From NCBI RefSeq assembly GCF_041360795.1, contig NZ_JBFUPW010000001.1:124001-188000 (forward strand): a stretch of 64,000 nt of DNA, written 5' to 3'. The DNA is from Arthrobacter_E sp041360795 (GTDB lineage Bacteria; Actinomycetota; Actinomycetes; Actinomycetales; Micrococcaceae). Both the position numbers and the translations under genes were made by a program. Positions 23,956 to 33,527 of this stretch are shown in pieces. Positions within the stretch are counted from its first letter, which is position 1. Every line of letters begins with the position of its first letter. The notes below the pieces were generated by a model, which was given only the letters and a program-made list of their open reading frames with translations, had not been told where the DNA came from and did no database searches.

Positions 23956-24965
23956 CACCGCTGAACCCGCTGCTGGGGCAGTACAGCGAGCTCTTCATGC
24001 TGCTCGCCGCCGGAACCTACACGGTGGCGTTCATCGCCTTCGCCTGGGATCTGGCCAAGAGCAGCGCCACCTTGAAGGCGATCGATGAGCGTGCCGCGCA
24101 GCAGCAGGCCCGTCAGCTGGTCGGCGCGGGCGCCCCGGTCACGTCGCAGGAGGCGTCCGGCGGTGGGGCCATCACGGCGGATCCCTCCATGCGCTACGCC
24201 GCGGAACGGCGCGTCCCCGCCCGGGTCGCCGTCGCCCTCACCGTCCTCGCGGCACTGATCCACGGCGCAGGTGTGATCACCCGTGGCATCGCCGCCGGCC
24301 GTGTGCCGTGGGGCAACATGTATGAGTTCCTCACCACCGGCGCCTGGCTCGTGGCCGTGGTCTTCCTGCTCGTGCTGCTGCGGCGTGACCTGCGCTTCGT
24401 GGGCACCTTCGTGACGGCCCTTGTCATCATCATGCTCGTGGCGGCGTCTGTCGCGTTCTGGACGCCCGTGGGCCACCTGGTCCCGGCTCTGCAGAGCTAC
24501 TGGCTGATCATCCACGTCTCCATCGCGGTGCTGTCCTCGGCGCTCTTCACTTTGACGTTCTCCATGTCCGTGCTGCAGCTCATCCAGTCCCGCCGCGAAG
24601 GCCAGCTGGCCCTGGGCCGTGAGGACAAGCTCGGCTTCATGCGCCTGGTCCCCAACGCCCTGAGCCTGGAGAACTTCAGCTACCGCATCAACACCATCGC
24701 TTTCGTGGGCTGGACCTTCACCCTCATGTTCGGCGCCATCTGGGCCGAGAAGGCCTGGGGGCGCTTCTGGGGCTGGGACACCAAGGAAGTCTGGACCTTC
24801 GTGATCTGGGTGGTCTACGCGGGTTACCTGCACGCCCGTGCCACCCGTGGCTGGACCGGCACCCGTGCCGCTTGGCTGTCGATCGTCGGCTACCTGTGCG
24901 TGGTCTTCAACTTCACGATCGTGAACCAGTACTTCAACGGCCTGCACTCCTACTCGGGGCTGTGA
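23952..24965 (+). CDS. ccsB: Cytochrome c biogenesis protein CcsB/CcsA (haem-handling subunit)
   Basis: 337-residue polytopic protein that brings haem to the outer face and ligates it with ResB. The tryptophan-rich WGRFWGWDTKEVW (WWD motif) near residue 275 is diagnostic of haem-handling proteins. Conserved histidines lie in IIHVSIAV and YAGYLHAR. An additional hydrophilic loop (about residues 45-80) follows the first helix, as in other Actinobacteria. It ends the operon; a strong terminator follows 34 nt later. Confidence 0.93.
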   Translation: MTPLNPLLGQYSELFMLLAAGTYTVAFIAFAWDLAKSSATLKAIDERAAQQQARQLVGAGAPVTSQEASGGGAITADPSMRYAAERRVPARVAVALTVLAALIHGAGVITRGIAAGRVPWGNMYEFLTTGAWLVAVVFLLVLLRRDLRFVGTFVTALVIIMLVAASVAFWTPVGHLVPALQSYWLIIHVSIAVLSSALFTLTFSMSVLQLIQSRREGQLALGREDKLGFMRLVPNALSLENFSYRINTIAFVGWTFTLMFGAIWAEKAWGRFWGWDTKEVWTFVIWVVYAGYLHARATRGWTGTRAAWLSIVGYLCVVFNFTIVNQYFNGLHSYSGL

Positions 24966-24998
24966 TGCCATAGCCCGGGCGGCAGCGCTCCGGAAAGC

Positions 24999-25039
24999 CG
25001 TCAGGCCCGGTCCCAGGAATCCTGGGACCGGGCCTGACG
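24999..25039 (+). terminator. Terminator of the ccs operon
   Basis: A perfect 19-bp stem (24999-25017 with 25021-25039) with a 3-nt loop. It lies between ccsB and the convergent PLDc_N gene and may serve both. Confidence 0.9.
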
Positions 25040-25091
25040 TGTATCCCGGGCCGGGCGCGGAGCCGACCGTGGGGCGGGGTGCGGAGGTGGG

Positions 25092-25508
25092 TCAGGCGTC
25101 CTGGCCGGGAGCGCCGTCGTCGCCCTTGTGAAGCCGGCGTTCCTGCTCTTCCAGCTTCTTGCGCATCTCCTCGAGCTTGCGGGCCTCCTCCTGGTTGCGG
25201 CGGCGCTCTTCGAGGTTGCGCAGGAACTGCGGGTCGTCGTCGGGGCCCAGCGGGCGTCCGCCCGTGGCGCCGCCTCCGGCGTCTCGTCCGTTCGAGGCCG
25301 GGCCGCCGGTGGCCGGACGCGTCGCGGCGGTGCGGGGACGGCCGAGCAGGAACCACAGGATGGCGCCGAGGAGCGGCAGCAGAAGCAGCGCGACGATCCA
25401 CACGCCCTTCGGCACGCCGCGCACCTCACGGGAGTCCGTGCGGAGGCAGTCGATGAGGGCGTAGATGCAGACAGCGACGATGACGACTGAAATGATGACC
25501 CGGGGCAT
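25092..25508 (-). CDS. PLDc_N-type small membrane protein
   Basis: 138 residues. Two membrane helices in the first 60 residues hold the PLDc_N pattern (VCIYALIDCLRTD, then GVPKGVWIVALLLLPLLGAILWFLLGRPR, seen from GVPKGVWIV). A Gly-rich linker and a charged coiled coil follow (LEERRRNQEEARKLEEMRK). PLDc_N is the membrane anchor of cardiolipin synthases but here stands alone. TACACT ends 6 nt before the ATG at 25508, so it is likely leaderless. It probably anchors a coiled-coil protein at the membrane, with partner unknown. Confidence 0.87.
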   Translation of the reverse strand: MPRVIISVVIVAVCIYALIDCLRTDSREVRGVPKGVWIVALLLLPLLGAILWFLLGRPRTAATRPATGGPASNGRDAGGGATGGRPLGPDDDPQFLRNLEERRRNQEEARKLEEMRKKLEEQERRLHKGDDGAPGQDA

Positions 25509-25592
25509 CCTGCCAGTGTACTGAGCCGCCCTGGAAACCACCTGGGGCGCGTGCGCCTGTGCCTGCCGCTGAGCCTTGCCGCTGAGCCCTGC

Positions 25593-25667
25593 CGCTGAGA
25601 CAGTGAGTTTCCGCTGAAACAGTGAGCTGAACACACTGTTTCAGCGGAAACTCACTGTCTCGGCGGG
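25593..25667. repeat. Long 33-bp hairpin in a divergent intergenic region
   Basis: Arms 25593-25625 and 25635-25667 match at 32 of 33 positions with a 9-nt loop. Each arm itself contains two CCGCTGA(G/A)ACAGTGAG-type units, and further CCGCTGAG copies lie just upstream. Unlike the other long hairpins, it sits between divergent genes, so it cannot be a simple terminator of either. It contains GTTTCCGC at 25608. Confidence 0.72.
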
Positions 25668-25753
25668 GAGTGGGGGCGGTGGGTCGGGGTGTTGGGCCGG
25701 GGTGGTGCGGGCGGGCCGGGGGATCGCCCAGGAACGGCCGGTAGAATGGTGGG

Positions 25754-26077
25754 GTGGCGAATCTGAAGTACCTTCTCATCCGGCTGGCCCTCTTCGCGGT
25801 GGCTCTGGTCATCTGCCTCTTCCTGGGGACCGGACTGATCCTCGGCGCGATCTTCGCCGCCGTGATCGCGTTCGCGGTCAGCTACCTCTTCTTCAGCCGC
25901 CAGCGCGACGACGCCGCGGTCCAGCTGGCCAGCACCATCGGCTCCCGCTCGCGGGACGGCCGCGCGGAGAAGGACGCTGCTGCGGAGGACGCCGAGGTGG
26001 GGCGGGCCGAGCAGAGCATCGCGGAACCGGTGGAACCCCGCCGGAACGACGCCCCCACGGACTCCAGGAACGCTTAG
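25754..26077 (+). CDS. DUF4229 small membrane protein
   Basis: 107 residues. Two predicted membrane helices (ALFAVALVICLFLGTGLILG and AAVIAFAVSYLFF) are followed by an acidic, Ala/Glu/Arg-rich cytoplasmic tail with RQRDDAAVQLA. This matches DUF4229, found near men genes in Actinobacteria. The GTG at 25754 follows a good -10 (TAGAAT, 25742-25747) by 6 nt, indicating a leaderless transcript. It is convergent with menA; a terminator lies between. No function is known. Confidence 0.85.
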   Translation: MANLKYLLIRLALFAVALVICLFLGTGLILGAIFAAVIAFAVSYLFFSRQRDDAAVQLASTIGSRSRDGRAEKDAAAEDAEVGRAEQSIAEPVEPRRNDAPTDSRNA

Positions 26078-26100
26078 AACCCCCCTCAGCTCAGACACAC

Positions 26101-26133
26101 GGATGCCCCGGACCACGATGGTCCGGGGCATCC
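26101..26133. terminator. Bidirectional terminator between DUF4229 gene and menA
   Basis: A perfect 15-bp stem (26101-26115 with 26119-26133), 3-nt loop, located between convergent genes. Confidence 0.87.
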
Positions 26134-26194
26134 GTCGTTGGGGCCCGGGCTTGGCTGGGCGGGAATGCCAGGGCCGGTCGGGACGGCCCGGGCC

Positions 26195-27076
26195 CTACAC
26201 CCCGTGCTGGAGGATGAGCGCCACCGCGAACAGGGCCGCGTAGCCGAGGTTGAGCATGCCCGTCTGCTGCAGCACCGGGATCAGGGCCTTCCCGGTCCGG
26301 CCGGAGAGCATGAGCCAGCAGGGGAGCAGGGCCGCCGGGATCAGCAGGAGCACCAGGAGGATCCAGAGGTTCTCCGGAGCCAGGATGAGCGAGGACAGGA
26401 TGGCGACCGCGAGCATCAGCACATAGGTGCGGCGAGCCAGGCGGTCGCCGAGCCGGACGGCCAGGGTGTACTTCTTGGAGGCCTTGTCCGTGGGGATGTC
26501 CCGCACATTGTTCGCCATGAGCACCGCGCAGGCGATGAGGCCCGTTCCGACGGCCCCCACGATCGCGCTGAGGCTGATGTGCCCGGCCTGGGTGTACGTG
26601 GTGCCGAGCGTCGCCACGAGCCCGAAGAACACGAACACGAACAGCTCGCCGAGGCCCTGGTAGCCATACGGGTTCTTGCCGCCCGTGTAGCCCCAGGCCG
26701 CGATGACGGCTCCCAGACCCACCAGGATCATCCACCAGGTCTGCGTGAGCAGGACCAGGACGAGGCCGGTCACCATGGAGAGCCCGTAACAGCTCAGGGC
26801 CGCGATGAGCACGGCGCGCGGCTTGGCGGCCCCGGAGCCGACCAGGCGGAACGGGCCGACGCGGTTCTCATCCGTGCCGCGGATGCCGTCCGAGTAGTCG
26901 TTGGAGTAGTTGACGCCGACCTGGAGCAGCAGCGCGATGAGCGCCGCCAGGATCGCGTTGACGAGATTGAAGGCGTGCAACTGGTACGCCGCCGCGCTGC
27001 CGATCACCACGGGGGCGATCGCCGCGGGAAGGGTGCGGGGACGGGCCCCTTGGATCCACTGGGCGGCTGTAGCCAC
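26195..27076 (-). CDS. menA: 1,4-dihydroxy-2-naphthoate prenyltransferase
   Basis: Attaches the polyprenyl chain to dihydroxynaphthoate in menaquinone synthesis, in the membrane. 293 residues, about eight helices. Motifs: RPRTLPAAIAPV at the start, the Mg/diphosphate site NYSNDYSDGIRGTDE (Asp-rich), and the second Asp-rich segment NNVRDIPTDKASKK. The GTG at 27076 is used. It is the third gene of menB-menE-menA, 75 nt after menE. Confidence 0.94.
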   Translation of the reverse strand: MATAAQWIQGARPRTLPAAIAPVVIGSAAAYQLHAFNLVNAILAALIALLLQVGVNYSNDYSDGIRGTDENRVGPFRLVGSGAAKPRAVLIAALSCYGLSMVTGLVLVLLTQTWWMILVGLGAVIAAWGYTGGKNPYGYQGLGELFVFVFFGLVATLGTTYTQAGHISLSAIVGAVGTGLIACAVLMANNVRDIPTDKASKKYTLAVRLGDRLARRTYVLMLAVAILSSLILAPENLWILLVLLLIPAALLPCWLMLSGRTGKALIPVLQQTGMLNLGYAALFAVALILQHGV

Positions 27077-27151
27077 GGTTACCTCTCGCTCGGCATCGGG
27101 TGATGTTTCAGAATCTGCTGTTTCAAAACCTGTGGCGCGGATGCGCCGTAG

Positions 27152-28267
27152 CTATTTTCCCCCATGTTCGGAGGCGAGCCGGGCAAGGATCGCCTGACGG
27201 TCGACTTTGCCGTTCTCCAGGAGGGGGAGCGCGTCCCAGAGAGACACCAGACGAGGACGCAGGGCGCCGAAGTCCGCGCGCAGCGCCTCGGCCAGTGCTG
27301 CCGGGTCGCCGGCGGCTCCGGGGCGCAGCACGACGGCGGCCGCCACGACCTGTCCCCACTCGGCGGACGGGACGCCGCCGACGAAGGCCTGCGCGACGCC
27401 GTCGAGCGCTTCCAGCGCCCGCTGCACGTCCAGCGCGGCGACCTTGCTGCCGCCCGAGTTGATCACATCGTCCACGCGGCCCGTCACGCGGAGGACGCCG
27501 TCGCTGTCCAGCTCGCCCAGATCGCTCGTGCGGAAGTACCGCTCGCCGTCGAGGTCCACGAAGGCGTCCTCGGTGGCCTGGGGATCGTCCAGGTAGCCGT
27601 CCGCGAGGGTCGGGCCGCCCAGGTGCACGCGGCCGTCCACGAGGCGCACCTCGACGTCCTCCAGGGCCCGCCCGTTGTAGACGCAGCCGCCGGACGTCTC
27701 GGCGGAACCGTACGTGGTGACCACGTTCAGGCCCAGCTCCCGGGCGTGTGCGAGCAGCGCGGGGGAGACCGCGGCGCCGCCCAGCAGGATCGCGGTGAAG
27801 CGGCGCAGGATGCGCAAGGTGTCCTCGGACGGGTCCTCCAGCAGCCGGGCGAGCTGCGTGGGGACCAGCGACGTGAACCGCACTGGATCGGTCAGCTCGT
27901 CCGCGGCGGCCACGAAGGCCTCCGGGGTGAAACCGCCCGAGAGGTCCATGGCCCACGGTCGCGTTCCGGCGAAGAGGGATCTGACCAGGACCTGTACCCC
28001 GGCCACGTAGTGCAGCGGCAGGGCCAGGAGCCACTGTCCTTCGCCCCGCAGGGCCACGGCCGTGGCCATGGAGCTGGCCGCCAGGGCCTCCGAGGAGAGC
28101 ACCACGGCCTTGGGCCGGCCGGTGGAACCGGACGTCCGGACGACGACGGCGGCGTCCGGGTGGCCGGGCAGCCGCACCGTGGCGATCCGCTCGCCGAAGT
28201 CGACGGCTGGGCCTTCGCCGTGCAGGGCGGCGGCGAGGTCGTGGAGGACGGGGTCGAGGTTCTGCAT
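27152..28267 (-). CDS. menE: o-succinylbenzoate--CoA ligase
   Basis: Activates o-succinylbenzoate as its CoA thioester. The 371-residue protein is an AMP-forming (ANL) ligase: VRTSGSTGRPKAV is the P-loop-like motif, TYGSAETSGG the A5-type motif, and GERYFRTSDLGELD the Asp that binds ribose. The hinge and catalytic Lys lie in LENGKVDRQAIL. It is shorter than the E. coli enzyme, as is usual in Actinobacteria. It starts 40 nt after menB and ends 75 nt before menA. Confidence 0.92.
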   Translation of the reverse strand: MQNLDPVLHDLAAALHGEGPAVDFGERIATVRLPGHPDAAVVVRTSGSTGRPKAVVLSSEALAASSMATAVALRGEGQWLLALPLHYVAGVQVLVRSLFAGTRPWAMDLSGGFTPEAFVAAADELTDPVRFTSLVPTQLARLLEDPSEDTLRILRRFTAILLGGAAVSPALLAHARELGLNVVTTYGSAETSGGCVYNGRALEDVEVRLVDGRVHLGGPTLADGYLDDPQATEDAFVDLDGERYFRTSDLGELDSDGVLRVTGRVDDVINSGGSKVAALDVQRALEALDGVAQAFVGGVPSAEWGQVVAAAVVLRPGAAGDPAALAEALRADFGALRPRLVSLWDALPLLENGKVDRQAILARLASEHGGK

Positions 28268-28307
28268 GGGGTCCTGGGTGTCGAAGGGGCGAGAAGGAGG
28301 AGATTCT

Positions 28308-29261
<954 letters not shown>

Positions 29262-29401
29262 GGGTGCATACTATGCCCGGCGGGCCGTCTCCAAATAAAC
29301 GATAGAATACTCTCAGTGACGTTGACGTCTATGTCCACATGACCATGAGTCGGCGCACTGGGGGCGGTGCGCGGCATCGAGCCACCGAGGTTCTTCTTCT
29401 G

Positions 29402-30964
29402 ATGAAATCCAGTCTGCGCCGCATCGGCGCGCCCACTTTCTCGCTGGCGGCCGGGGTCGCCGCCCTCCTTGCCGCAGGAGCTCTCGCGGTCCAGAGCGCA
29501 CCGGCTGCCGTCGCGGCTGCGGTGAACTGCATCCAGACGCTGCCGGGGATCGACGCGAACCCCACGCCCGAAGGCTACGACAACCGTCCGAACCTCTTCG
29601 TCAAGGGCGGCTTCACGGTCGTGCAGAACGCCGCGGAGATGGAAGGCAAGGCCGTCGTGCTCGGCGACGCGTCTGTGACCAAGGCCAGTGGCATCTACAA
29701 CGTCGGCACGGCCGGCGTCGGTTCCGGCCTGTGGCCGCAGCCGGGCACGGACCACCTGGTGGTCGGCGGCTCGCTGAGCGCGAACTCCGGCGTGACGGTC
29801 GACGTCGGAGCCAACAACAGCCCCGGAGGCGGCGCGGTCTCCGCCGGCGGCGACGTGACCGTGGCCAAGCTCAGCACCAACGGCGGCAAGGTAACTGCCA
29901 ACGACTCGTCCGCTGCTGACGCCTACCGTGACCTTCCGGCCCGCATCCAGACGACGTCGGCCTCCTACGCGGCGCTGCCCGCCACCGGCACGGTCTCCGT
30001 GACCGGCTGGGGGATCGACCTGGTGGGCGACGGCACCTCCGCGACTCAGGTGTTCACCCTGGACGGCAAGGCTCTGGGCACCGCGGTGCGGTCCCTGGAG
30101 GTCAAGAACGTGCCGGCGAAGTCGCGCATGATCATCAACGTCACCGGCGGTCCGCAGGTGACCCTGGGCCTGAACGCCCTCTTGCTCAACGGCGTCCCCG
30201 TGCCGATCAGCGACTCCACGTTCGGTGAGCTCGCCGGTCATATGCTGTGGAACTACACCGAGGCTCAGGATGTCCACGTCACGGGATCGGCCCAGGTCCC
30301 CGGCTCGATGCTGGTCCCGAGCGAGGCCGGCGCCACGACCATCGACGTGCCCGGCTACAACGGTCGCGTCTACGTCAACGGCGACTTCGTCCACGGCGGC
30401 AGCGGCTCCGAGGTGCACGCCTACCCGTTCCCGGATGAGCTGACCACTTGCACCGTCGACCCGACCCCGCAGCCGACGACGTCCTCGCCGGTTCCGACGG
30501 AGACTGCGACTTCGCCGGTTCCGACGGAGACGGCCACGTCCCCGGTTCCGACCGAGACCGCCACGTCGCCGGTTCCGACCGAGACCGCCACGTCGCCGGT
30601 TCCGACCGAGACGGCCACCTCTCCGGTTCCGACGGAGACCGCGACCTCTCCGGTTCCGACGGAGACGGCCACGTCCCCGGTCCCGACCGAGACCAGCACG
30701 TCCGCCCCGGCGACGTCCGCCCCAGCCACCTCCGCCCCGGCCACCTCCACCCCCGCGACCAGCACGGCTCCCGTGGCCACGCCGTCGTCGTCCTCGACGA
30801 GCGCTCCCGTGAACGGCTCCGCGACGCCGACCGCCACCGACAACGGGGACCTCGCCGTCACGGGCGCCTCCTCGGCGCTGCTGCCCACTGCGTTGGCCGC
30901 GTTCGGATTCCTGGTGATCGGCGCCGTGACCCTGCTGACCGTGCGAGGCCGCGGACGGCACTGA
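29402..30964 (+). CDS. LAXTG-anchored choice-of-anchor A repeat protein
   Basis: Surface protein of about 520 residues. A Sec signal peptide (MKSSLRRIGAPTFSLAAGV, cleavage after AVAAA) leads a choice-of-anchor A domain (about residues 45-335; begins NLFVKGGFTVVQ, contains LVVGGSLSANSGV). Then come eight 9-residue repeats SPVPTETAT, an Ala/Thr/Ser-rich segment, and a sorting signal LAVTG, a hydrophobic stretch and RGRGRH. LAXTG is the motif of class E sortases. The ATG at 29402 is chosen because it leads directly into the signal peptide; an ATG at 29339 would add a charged extension. It is presumably covalently attached to peptidoglycan and may act in surface contact. No sortase gene is nearby. 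Confidence 0.88.
   Translation: MKSSLRRIGAPTFSLAAGVAALLAAGALAVQSAPAAVAAAVNCIQTLPGIDANPTPEGYDNRPNLFVKGGFTVVQNAAEMEGKAVVLGDASVTKASGIYNVGTAGVGSGLWPQPGTDHLVVGGSLSANSGVTVDVGANNSPGGGAVSAGGDVTVAKLSTNGGKVTANDSSAADAYRDLPARIQTTSASYAALPATGTVSVTGWGIDLVGDGTSATQVFTLDGKALGTAVRSLEVKNVPAKSRMIINVTGGPQVTLGLNALLLNGVPVPISDSTFGELAGHMLWNYTEAQDVHVTGSAQVPGSMLVPSEAGATTIDVPGYNGRVYVNGDFVHGGSGSEVHAYPFPDELTTCTVDPTPQPTTSSPVPTETATSPVPTETATSPVPTETATSPVPTETATSPVPTETATSPVPTETATSPVPTETATSPVPTETSTSAPATSAPATSAPATSTPATSTAPVATPSSSSTSAPVNGSATPTATDNGDLAVTGASSALLPTALAAFGFLVIGAVTLLTVRGRGRH
30485..30700 (+). repeat. Eight tandem 27-bp coding repeats
   Basis: 216 bp made of eight 27-bp units encoding SPVPTETAT (last unit SPVPTETST). Units differ mainly at synonymous third positions, for example ACG/ACC and GAC/GAG boundaries, so the amino-acid sequence is kept while the DNA drifts. 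Such arrays can vary in number between strains. Confidence 0.93.
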
Positions 30965-30993
30965 TCCCCGGCCCCGACCCTGGGCTCCAGACT

Positions 30994-31034
30994 GAAATCC
31001 CCCGCTCGGCGATCTTCGCCGGGCGGGGGATTTC
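30994..31034 (+). terminator. Terminator after the LAXTG protein gene
   Basis: A 19-bp stem (30994-31012 with 31016-31034) with one wobble and a 3-nt loop, ending in ATTTC and followed at 31038 by GTTTCCGGG. Confidence 0.86.
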
Positions 31035-31231
31035 TGCGTTTCCGGGCCCGGAGCCCGACATCTGACTCTGAAACATTCGTCAAATGTTGGAAACTGTGGG
31101 AATCGGCCTGCCCAGCTGTCGAAGTCCGGCGAATATCCTCCCACGTGCAGGCCGTCGCATCATTGTGATGTGCGACTCAAGCGCGTGTTAGTCAAATCAC
31201 GTTCGGGAAAGGGTCCGTACACTTGTCTACC

Positions 31232-32704
31232 GTGTCAGATACAACGCAGCAGGAGCGCACCGAGGGCCAGGCCAACAGGCAGGGTTCCAGCGCCGCAGAC
31301 AGCACCACTCTCAGCGCCGAGGGTTACAGCAAGTCCCTGAGCCGCCGTCACGTGACCATGATCGCCATGGGCGGGGCCATCGGCGTCGGACTCTTCATGG
31401 GAGCCGGCGGGCGTCTCGCCTCCACCGGCCCGGCTTTGATCTTCTCCTACGCCATCGCCGGCGTGATCGCCTACTTCCTCATGCGGGCCCTGGGCGAGCT
31501 CATCATGTACCGCCAGACGTCCGGATCCTTCGTGTCCTACGCGGGCGAGCTCTTCGGCTCCAAAGGCGCGTTCCTCTCCGGGTGGATGTACTTCCTGAAC
31601 TGGGGCATGACCGGCATCGCCGAGCTGATCGCCATCGGCCTCTACTTCCAGTACTTCTTCCCGAACGTCCCGGTGGAGATCTCCGCCATCGCGGCGCTCG
31701 TGCTCCTGGTGGCCGTGAACCTCCTCTCGGTCAAGGCCTTCGGCGAGTTCGAGTTCTGGGCCTCCGTGCTCAAGGTCGGCGCCATCCTGATCTTCCTCGT
31801 CGTCGGCACCGTCCTGGTGGTCATGAACGCCCAGGTCGGCCCCTCGCACGCCAGCCCGGCCAACCTCTTCGCGGGCGACGGCGGCATGTTCCCGCATGGC
31901 GCTCTGGTCATGGTCCTCGTGCTCAACGCGGTCATCTTCGCCTACAACGCGATCGAACTGGTGGGCATCACCGCCGGCGAGATGCAGAACCCGGCCCGCG
32001 AGGTGCCCAAGGCGATCCGCGCCGTCGTGATCCGCATCGTGGTCTTCTACGTCGGCTCCGTGACCCTGCTGGCCATGCTCCTCCCGAGCGACCAGTACAA
32101 GGCCGGCACCAGCCCCTTCGTCACCGTGTTCGGCCAGATGGGCCTGCCGTGGATGGGCGATGTCATGAACTTCATCGTCATCACCGCGGCGTTGTCCTCG
32201 TGCAACTCCGGCCTGTACTCGATCGGCCGCATCTTCCGCACCATGGCCAACAACGGGCACGCCCCGAAGTGGCTCACCAAGATGTCCTCGCGGCACATCC
32301 CGTTCGCGGCCATCCTGGCGATCGGCGCCTTCTACCTGGTCGGCATCATCCTGAACGTCTGGCTCGGCGGCTCCCACGCCTTCGACCTGGCGCTCAACAC
32401 CGCGTCGATCGGCGTGATCTTCACCTGGGGCTCGATCTTCGCCTGCCAGATCATGCTCCGGAAGAAGAAGGGCGAGGTCTCCAGCCTCCCCATGCCGGGT
32501 TCGCCCTGGACCAGCTGGGCCGGTCTTGTGGCGCTCCTGATCATCACCGTGCTGATCGGTTTCGACACCACCAAGGGCTCCGACGGCAGCGTGTTCTACC
32601 TCGGCGCCTGGACCCTCGCGACTGTGCCGCTCTTCGCGCTGCTCCTGTGGCTCGGCTGGCTCAAGGTGCGGAACAACAAGCCGAAGAACGAGCTCTTCAG
32701 CTGA
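31232..32704 (+). CDS. APC-family amino-acid permease (AnsP/CycA-like)
   Basis: Twelve-helix amino-acid/proton symporter of the AAT branch, about 490 residues. The family motif MIAMGGAIGVGLFMGAGG is in helix 1, ALGELIMYRQTSGSFVSYAGE follows helix 2 (shown from GELIMYRQ), and EMQNPAREVPKAIR lies in the loop after helix 6. The closest characterised relatives carry asparagine or D-serine/D-alanine/glycine. The substrate cannot be chosen from sequence. The GTG at 31232 is preferred: TACACT (31218-31223) ends 8 nt before it, suggesting a near-leaderless message. An alternative TTG lies 9 nt upstream. Confidence 0.87.
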   Translation: MSDTTQQERTEGQANRQGSSAADSTTLSAEGYSKSLSRRHVTMIAMGGAIGVGLFMGAGGRLASTGPALIFSYAIAGVIAYFLMRALGELIMYRQTSGSFVSYAGELFGSKGAFLSGWMYFLNWGMTGIAELIAIGLYFQYFFPNVPVEISAIAALVLLVAVNLLSVKAFGEFEFWASVLKVGAILIFLVVGTVLVVMNAQVGPSHASPANLFAGDGGMFPHGALVMVLVLNAVIFAYNAIELVGITAGEMQNPAREVPKAIRAVVIRIVVFYVGSVTLLAMLLPSDQYKAGTSPFVTVFGQMGLPWMGDVMNFIVITAALSSCNSGLYSIGRIFRTMANNGHAPKWLTKMSSRHIPFAAILAIGAFYLVGIILNVWLGGSHAFDLALNTASIGVIFTWGSIFACQIMLRKKKGEVSSLPMPGSPWTSWAGLVALLIITVLIGFDTTKGSDGSVFYLGAWTLATVPLFALLLWLGWLKVRNNKPKNELFS

Positions 32705-32756
32705 CCTCCCGCCGGCTAGCGGGACCCGCGGTCCCGGCCCGGACGGACTGAGCGCG

Positions 32757-32796
32757 CGACGGCGGCGCCTCCCCAGGCGGGGAGGCGCCGCCGTCG
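32757..32796. terminator. Terminator after the permease gene
   Basis: A perfect 18-bp stem (32757-32774 with 32779-32796), loop AGGC, 53 nt after the permease stop, followed by GTTTCCGG at 32799. Confidence 0.88.
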
Positions 32797-32879
32797 TCGT
32801 TTCCGGAGCCCTGCCGGCGCAGATGAACGCTCGGTGAACCGCTTGGAATCCGGGCCGTGCGGGCCGCACAATGATCCTC

Positions 32880-33473
32880 GTGCAAAAAATCGATTCCGTG
32901 ACGCTGCACGGGAAACACGTCACCCTCGAACCCCTGAGCCGGGATCACGAAGCCGGGCTGGTCGAGGCCGTTCACGACGGCGAGCTGTGGAACCTCTGGT
33001 ACACCTCCGTGCCGCGTCCGGAGGCGATGGCGGCCGAGATCGACCGTCGCCTGGCATTGCAGGAGACGGGCGGCATGCTGCCGTTCACGGCCTTCTCCAA
33101 CGCGACCGGCCAGGTGCTCGGGATGACGAGTTTCATGAACATCGACCATGCCCTGCCACGGCTGGAGATCGGGTCGACGTGGAACCGCCGCTCGGCTCAC
33201 GGCACCGGCACGAACGCCGATTCCAAGTACCTGCTGCTGCGCCACGCTTTCGAGACGGTGGGCTGCGTGGCGGTGGAATTCCGGACCAATTGGCTCAATC
33301 ACCAGTCGCGCGAGGCGATCGCCCGGCTCGGCGCCAAACAGGACGGGGTGCTGCGCAGCCAGGCCCTGACGCCAGAGGGCGTGCTGCGGGACACCGTGGT
33401 GTTCTCCATCCTGGCGGGGGAGTGGGCCGCCGTGAAGAGGAACCTGGAGTACCGGCTGGGCAAGGCGCGCTGA
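32880..33473 (+). CDS. GNAT-family N-acetyltransferase (RimJ/RimL-like)
   Basis: About 197 residues of the GNAT fold with the RimJ/L-type pattern VTLEPLSRDH at the start, ALPRLEIGSTWNRRSAHGTGTNADSK (acetyl-CoA loop; seen from LEIGSTWN) and VEFRTNWLNHQSREAIARLGAK. These proteins often acetylate N-termini of ribosomal proteins or small amines. GTG at 32880 is proposed (CACAAT ends 7 nt upstream), with an in-frame ATG at 32871 as the alternative. It stands alone, 54 nt before a second GNAT gene. Substrate unknown. Confidence 0.82.
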   Translation: MQKIDSVTLHGKHVTLEPLSRDHEAGLVEAVHDGELWNLWYTSVPRPEAMAAEIDRRLALQETGGMLPFTAFSNATGQVLGMTSFMNIDHALPRLEIGSTWNRRSAHGTGTNADSKYLLLRHAFETVGCVAVEFRTNWLNHQSREAIARLGAKQDGVLRSQALTPEGVLRDTVVFSILAGEWAAVKRNLEYRLGKAR

Positions 33474-33527
33474 GGCGGGCCGGGCGTATGACAAGACGGC
33501 GCGGGCGGAGTTTGCTTCAATGAGGGG

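Noticed and set aside
29339..29401. Upstream ATG as start of the LAXTG protein
   Set aside because: Would place a charged, Arg-rich segment before the signal peptide. The ATG at 29402 gives a standard signal sequence.
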